Shown here one piece after another: positions 34,175 through 37,771 of a stretch of 37,771 nt of DNA (position 1 is the stretch's first letter; every line of letters begins with the position of its first letter). The stretch comes from Pseudomonadota bacterium (GTDB taxonomy: Bacteria; Myxococcota_A; Polyangia; Polyangiales; JAKSBK01): assembly GCA_022361155.1 (NCBI GenBank), contig JAKSBK010000147.1:1-37771 (forward strand), given 5' to 3'. The position numbers and the translations under genes are program-made. A model generated the notes under the pieces. That model made no database searches, had not been told where the DNA came from, and saw nothing but the letters and a program-made list of their open reading frames with translations.

Positions 34175-35920
34175 CTACTCCGCTGCCTGTGGCATGGAAT
34201 CGTCCGTTGCGTCTCGGGTGGCGGGTCGCCGGATCATCTGCGCCAGACTGCGACCCGAGGGCACCATCGGAAACACGCTGTCCTGCTCGACGACCCGGAA
34301 GTCCATTACCACGGTGCCCTCGGTTGCTCGCGCCTTTTCGACTCGATCCTCGAGCTCGGACCGGCTCTCGACTCGCAAGCCCGAAAGCCCGTGGGCTTGC
34401 GCGAGCTGCACGAAATCGGGGCTCAGAATCGGCGTCGCAACGTAGCGGCTGCCGAAGAAGAACTCCTGCCACTGGCGGACCATGCCCAGGTAGCCGTTGT
34501 TGATGATGGCGATGTTGAGCTTGAGCTTTTCCTGGAGGCACGTCGAGAGCTCGGCCGCAGTCATTTGGAAGCCGCCGTCGCCTGCGACCACCCAGACTTC
34601 CTGGTCGGGGCAGGCAAGCTTGGCGCCGATGGCGGCGGGCAGTGCAAAGCCCATGGTTCCGAGCCCACCCGAGGTGACCAGACGCCGCGGATGGTCGTGC
34701 TTGTAGTACTGCGCCTCCCACATCTGGTGCTGCCCCACGTCGGTTACGATGATGGCCTTTCCCTCCGTGATCCGATACAGATCCTGAAGCACGTGTGCGG
34801 CGTGCAGCTGGCCGTCGTCCGGAGCGCTCTGAATATCGTTCTTCGACCCCTGAGCCCTCAGCTCGCCGATCTCCGCATTCCATGCCTGGCGCACGCGTGC
34901 CGAGACCCGGGGCCCGAGCTCTCGCAGGACCGCCGCCGCGTCTCCCTGGATCGGCAGCTCCACCACGACGTTCTTGTTGATCTCGGCCGGATCGAGCTCC
35001 ACGTGGATCTTCCTGGCGCCGGTCGCGTACGTGCGCAGATCACCGGTGACCCGGTCGTCGAAGCGCATCCCGATCGCGATCAGCAGATCCGCCCGCTGAA
35101 TGGACTCGTTGACCCACGCCTCACCGTGCATGCCCATCATTCCGAGGTTGCGGCGATGCGTGGCCGGAAACCCGCCGAGTCCGAGCAGGGTGCATGCCAC
35201 CGGGATATCGTTCTTGTCTACAAGCTGCGCCAGCAGGCTGCTCGCGTTCGCCTTGAGGATCCCATGCCCGCAGAGAATCAGCGGTCGCTCGGCCTGCTCG
35301 ATCATGTGTGCGGCCCGATCGAGGTCCCTTGGCTCCGGCGCGCGCGCCGTCCCTGGCGCCTGCCGTGTGGCTTCGGCGGCCGCTGCAGCGCAGGTCGCCT
35401 GCTGAGCATCCTTGGCGATGTCCACGAGCACGGGTCCAGGACGCCCGGATCGGGCCACGTGGAAGGCTTCGGTCAGCGTCGGCACGATCTCCTCTGCCGT
35501 GCGCACGAGGTAATTGTGCTTGGTGATGGGCAGGGTGATTCCGGTGATGTCCACTTCCTGGAAGGCATCCGTGCCTATGTGGGTGGACGCTACCTGCCCT
35601 GTGATCGCTACCAGCGGGATGGAATCGAGCATGGCGTTGGCTATGCCGGTCACGAGATTGGTGGCGCCGGGGCCGCTGGTGGCGATGCAGACGCCAACCC
35701 GACCGGAGGCACGCGCGTAACCGTCGGCCATGTGCGAGGCGCCCTGCTCGTGGCGACACAAGACATGCCGGATCGGATAGCGGGGCATGGCATCGTAGGC
35801 GGGCATGATCGCGCCGCCGGGATAGCCGAACACGATGTCGACTTGCTCGCTGACCAAGGTCAGCCAGATGAGGTCCGCTCCCGAAAGCTCCTTGGTCTGG
35901 GATGGGCTGTTTTGTTCCAT
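34175..35920 (-). CDS. ilvB: Acetolactate synthase large (catalytic) subunit
   Basis: 581 aa ThDP/FAD enzyme, first common step of branched-chain synthesis. Catalytic glutamate in RHEQGASHMADGYARASG, TSGPGATNLVTGIANAMLDSIP, FAD-domain motifs (LGMMGMHGEAWVN, GMRFDDRVTGDL), and the ThDP motif GDGGFQMTAAELST..NNGYLGMVRQWQ. ATG 35920 has GAGGGA seven bases upstream, directly after the attenuator's T-run. First structural gene of ilvBNC-leuCDB-alaA. Regulation is most likely by the leader described upstream. Confidence 0.97.
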   Translation of the reverse strand: MEQNSPSQTKELSGADLIWLTLVSEQVDIVFGYPGGAIMPAYDAMPRYPIRHVLCRHEQGASHMADGYARASGRVGVCIATSGPGATNLVTGIANAMLDSIPLVAITGQVASTHIGTDAFQEVDITGITLPITKHNYLVRTAEEIVPTLTEAFHVARSGRPGPVLVDIAKDAQQATCAAAAAEATRQAPGTARAPEPRDLDRAAHMIEQAERPLILCGHGILKANASSLLAQLVDKNDIPVACTLLGLGGFPATHRRNLGMMGMHGEAWVNESIQRADLLIAIGMRFDDRVTGDLRTYATGARKIHVELDPAEINKNVVVELPIQGDAAAVLRELGPRVSARVRQAWNAEIGELRAQGSKNDIQSAPDDGQLHAAHVLQDLYRITEGKAIIVTDVGQHQMWEAQYYKHDHPRRLVTSGGLGTMGFALPAAIGAKLACPDQEVWVVAGDGGFQMTAAELSTCLQEKLKLNIAIINNGYLGMVRQWQEFFFGSRYVATPILSPDFVQLAQAHGLSGLRVESRSELEDRVEKARATEGTVVMDFRVVEQDSVFPMVPSGRSLAQMIRRPATRDATDDSMPQAAE

Positions 35921-35934
35921 GCGCTGGTCCCTCG

Positions 35935-35974
35935 AAAAGCAAAAGCCCCCGCAGCCTGCCTGGGCTGCGGGGGC
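35935..35974 (-). terminator. Intrinsic terminator (attenuator) ahead of ilvB
   Basis: Transcribed right to left: GCCCCCGCAGCC (35974-35963), six-base loop, GGCTGCGGGGGC (35956-35945), a perfect 12-bp stem, then TTTTGCTTTT. It sits between the leader ORF and the ilvB ribosome site, so it ends transcription before the operon unless disrupted. CCCCGTAGCCC at 36012-36022 (plus-strand reading; GGGCTACGGGG in the mRNA) can pair with the stem's 5' arm at 10 of 11 positions, forming an antiterminator. Confidence 0.9.
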
Positions 35975-35997
35975 CGAAATCCTTGCTTGGGTGACTG

Positions 35998-36153
35998 TTA
36001 GGTCATCGGCTCCCCGTAGCCCAGAATGAGCAGGGCGAGTACGAGCAGGCTGGCTACTACGAGCAAGATCCCGGATGCGATCGCGCTCCCGCCACGATCA
36101 AATAGACCGGCCCGCACACCAGGACTGGGCATGGCGGCCTGAAGGGGCATCAT
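35998..36153 (-). CDS. ilv operon leader peptide rich in Ile/Leu/Val
   Basis: Short ORF ending TAA at 35998. Its 3' half encodes ILLVVASLLVLALLIL: 13 of 16 residues are Ile, Leu or Val, followed by GYGEPMT. It ends about 24 bases before the terminator stem, and its Gly-Tyr-Gly codons overlap the antiterminator arm. This is the arrangement of amino-acid attenuators such as E. coli ilvB and ilvGMEDA. Start is unclear: in-frame ATGs at 36171, 36153, 36150 and 36132, none with a strong ribosome site. The run could also be a single transmembrane helix of a true small protein; position favours a leader. Confidence 0.7.
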   Translation of the reverse strand: MMPLQAAMPSPGVRAGLFDRGGSAIASGILLVVASLLVLALLILGYGEPMT

Positions 36154-36179
36154 GCTTGCCAGAGCCAACATCGTTGCGC

Positions 36180-36208
36180 AGCATGAGGCAAGGTTGCTTC
36201 CGCGTCAA
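36180..36208 (-). promoter_or_regulatory. Possible promoter of the ilv-leu operon
   Basis: Minus strand TTGACG (36208-36203; 5 of 6), 17-base spacer, CATGCT (36185-36180; only 3 of 6). It would start transcription near 36173, just ahead of the leader ORF. The -10 is weak. Confidence 0.35.
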
Positions 36209-36605
36209 GCTTAGGGCCCGCGAAAGAACAACTTACACGTTTGGGCGAGGACCGGGCGCCGCCGGCAAGGCGCAACGACGAGGAATGCTGACCCGTCCTA
36301 AGGACTTTCCGGGTGGGCATCCATGTTGGACGGGAACTCGGGTCGGGTCTCGGACGGAATTGGCGCTCGTGGGACGAAAGGCGGCTAGCCCTGGAATCTG
36401 AATGTTTGGTCAGGTAGTCTAGTGTCCTGGATCTTCGATTCCGCTGGTCCCGGCGTCTGAAGGCGTCCGAATAGGACGCTTGGGATGTGAGTCTCAAGGA
36501 AGTACCTCGGGACTGCCAGGCGGTGCTAGACTTCGGTGCGTCACGTACATCGTTCTGCATTGACGTTCTACGTTTGACCTTGACAGTACGGTTTTGGAGG
36601 CATGC
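36209..36605. other. About 400-base divergent intergenic region
   Basis: Lies between the ilv leader (minus) and the Cys-rich lipoprotein (plus). It contains a small hairpin (GCGTCC/GGACGC near 36469-36481) and an AT-richer stretch near 36545-36600 with TTGACG and TTGACC boxes but no matching -10. No gene is seen. Confidence 0.4.
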
Positions 36606-37412
36606 ATGAGAGGGTATCGGCAGGTCGTGCTGGTGGGGCTCGTGACGGCGCTCGTGGCCGGTTGCAGCTGCGGAGACGACGATCCCGTCACTGGAGACGA
36701 TGCGGCGATCGGAGATGGTGGCATGGACGCCATGCCGCCGGACGCGCAGTCCGACACGGGTACCGGAACCGATTCCGGGCTGCCCGCCGCCTGCCAGAAC
36801 AGCGAGTGCAGCCTGCTCGACCCTGCGAGCTGCGCGATGGGCCAAGGCTGCCAGCTGCGTGACACGATGGCAGGCGCGCCCGAGCCCGTGTGCGAGGCCG
36901 CCGGCACGGGCAAGAGCGGAGACGCGTGCACGACCCCGGCCGATTGCGCACCCGGCCTCGGCTGCAGCGATGCCGACAACAAGTGCCATCAGTACTGTTG
37001 CGACCTCGACACGTCCACAGGCTGCCCCCCCAATCAGGCCTGTTGGCTCGAGCTTACGGATCGCGACACGCATCAGAGAACCGGGGTGGGTTTCTGCGAC
37101 GACTGCGACGACTGCGATTTGCTCGCGCAGACGGGCTGTACGGGAGCCCAGGGTTGCTACTCGGTCACCGAGAAGAACGACTGCACGGCTTGCTTGGCGA
37201 GCGCCAAGATGGTCGACGAGGGCATGCCGTGCGAGGCAGCCAACGACTGCAGACCGGGCCTCGGCTGTTACAGCCTCGATATGCAGCCCACGCGCTGCGT
37301 GGCGTACTGCCAGTTGCCGGCGATGCCGGGAGGCGCCGACTCCTGCGGCATGAATGCCGAGTGCCAGGACAATCTGGGCCTGGCGGGCGTGGGCCTGTGC
37401 GTGCCCAAGTAA
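36606..37412 (+). CDS. Cysteine-rich secreted lipoprotein
   Basis: 268 aa. Signal peptide MRGYRQVVLVGLVTALVAGC with lipobox LVAGC. An Asp/Gly-rich linker (about 25-65) follows, then four to five Cys-rich modules of the form C..xxDC.PGLGC.....C (DACTTPADCAPGLGCSDADNKC, MPCEAANDCRPGLGCYSLD). Such Dickkopf-like or tandem cysteine modules are common in surface lipoproteins of Myxococcota; their function is unknown. Start at 36606 has GGAGG five bases upstream; an in-frame ATG at 36594 precedes the ribosome site and is rejected. Confidence 0.85.
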   Translation: MRGYRQVVLVGLVTALVAGCSCGDDDPVTGDDAAIGDGGMDAMPPDAQSDTGTGTDSGLPAACQNSECSLLDPASCAMGQGCQLRDTMAGAPEPVCEAAGTGKSGDACTTPADCAPGLGCSDADNKCHQYCCDLDTSTGCPPNQACWLELTDRDTHQRTGVGFCDDCDDCDLLAQTGCTGAQGCYSVTEKNDCTACLASAKMVDEGMPCEAANDCRPGLGCYSLDMQPTRCVAYCQLPAMPGGADSCGMNAECQDNLGLAGVGLCVPK

Positions 37413-37460
37413 GAGCCGCTATGGCGCGTGGAAAGAAGTGCGGGTGACAGGGTATTGATA

Positions 37461-37673
37461 ATGAGACAAAAGGCCGGTGTGCTGGTGCTCGGCGTGGTCC
37501 TAAGCGCCTGCGCAGCACAGACGATTCCTGAGGGTTGCATCGAGGACGCAAAGCCGCTCGTGGCTTGTGCTAATATATGGGTTCCTGTCTGCGGTTGCGA
37601 TCACGTGACGTACATGAATGAATGTATGGCTTGGGCGAATGGGCTTACCTCCTGGAGGCGGGGGGGGTGTTAG
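37461..37673 (+). CDS. Kazal-like small lipoprotein
   Basis: 70 aa. Signal peptide with lipobox LSAC, then a single Kazal-type module: CIEDAKPLVAC..PVCGCDHVTYMNECMAWANG..C. The PVCGCDxVTYxNEC core is diagnostic. Kazal domains inhibit serine proteases, but the many short bacterial versions are mostly untested. It starts 48 bases after the Cys-rich lipoprotein and may be cotranscribed. Start ATG 37461 is chosen to give a compact signal peptide; an in-frame ATG at 37428 is possible. Confidence 0.82.
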   Translation: MRQKAGVLVLGVVLSACAAQTIPEGCIEDAKPLVACANIWVPVCGCDHVTYMNECMAWANGLTSWRRGGC

Positions 37674-37703
37674 CGTAGGAGGGCCGGCGCCGGTCCACTA
37701 CGC
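37673..37703 (+). terminator. GC-rich hairpin after the Kazal gene
   Basis: GCGTAG (37673-37678) pairs with CTACGC (37698-37703), and the inner GGGCCGG pairs with CCGGTCC. The stem begins at the stop codon. No T-run follows, so termination is plausible but not certain. The last 68 bases of the window show no gene. Confidence 0.35.
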
Positions 37704-37771
37704 AGCGCAGGGCTACATACACAGAGCGAGGACTTTTCGAGGACGAAAGCGGCTATGGCGCCTCCAAGCCC

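Noticed and set aside
34391-36001. 536-codon open frame antisense to ilvB and its leader
   Set aside because: Shadow of ilvB; no domain and no ribosome site.

Overview
This is a GC-rich, gene-dense chromosomal window. It most resembles a member of the Myxococcota (the former Deltaproteobacteria with complex lifestyles). The clues are a dnaG-rpoD pair, a myxobacterial-style RpoH-family sigma factor, many lipoprotein signals (LVAGC, LHGC, SSAC), Cys-rich and Kazal-like secreted lipoproteins, a four-helix-bundle (S23-type) relic, and long Ala/Arg-rich proteins of unknown function. The genus cannot be fixed from the sequence alone. There are no phage genes, intact transposases or CRISPR arrays.

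Layout. 1-4,620: a partial tRNA with CAU anticodon, then rpoD and dnaG on the minus strand, with a promoter just upstream of dnaG. 4,621-8,029: a plus-strand run of a CPBP intramembrane protease, nadC, birA and ygfZ. 8,068-13,168: a pteridine-reductase-like SDR (minus), an IscA/ErpA-type Fe-S carrier whose last codons are tandemly copied downstream, an RpoH-like sigma factor, MgtC and a long-chain acyl-CoA synthetase. 13,300-23,150: a more accessory stretch with three long fold-back (inverted-repeat) elements, a small membrane protein, a DsbA-like lipoprotein, a stand-alone crotonase half of a FadN-type fusion, a large unknown lipoprotein, an EAL phosphodiesterase, a pentapeptide-repeat/ion-channel fusion and an HDOD protein. 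23,392-26,912: a translationally coupled PDZ serine protease and sulfatase-fold lipoprotein, with a promoter and a 34-bp palindrome upstream. 26,930-28,000: a mostly non-coding stretch with a well-initiated 30-codon reading frame, a frameshifted four-helix-bundle gene and low-complexity sequence.

28,008-36,208 is a minus-strand branched-chain amino-acid operon, ilvB-ilvN-ilvC-(24-codon ORF)-leuC-leuD-leuB-alaA. It covers acetolactate synthase, ketol-acid reductoisomerase, isopropylmalate isomerase and dehydrogenase, and an AlaA-type aminotransferase; ilvD and leuA are not here. Ahead of ilvB lies a textbook attenuator layout. It has a short ORF with a 16-residue run containing 13 Ile/Leu/Val, a 12-bp perfect intrinsic terminator, and a segment inside the leader ORF that can pair (10 of 11) with the terminator's 5' arm. 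ilvN carries an unusual seven-copy hexapeptide (PPGTAL) tail encoded by an 18-bp minisatellite. The window closes with two small Cys-rich secreted lipoproteins on the plus strand.

The points most worth a second look are the ilv leader attenuator, the two coding-sequence minisatellites (ilvN tail and iscA 3' end), the fold-back elements, and the tiny ORFs at 27,172 and 32,344. All functional statements are based on recognising motifs by eye. No database search was run.
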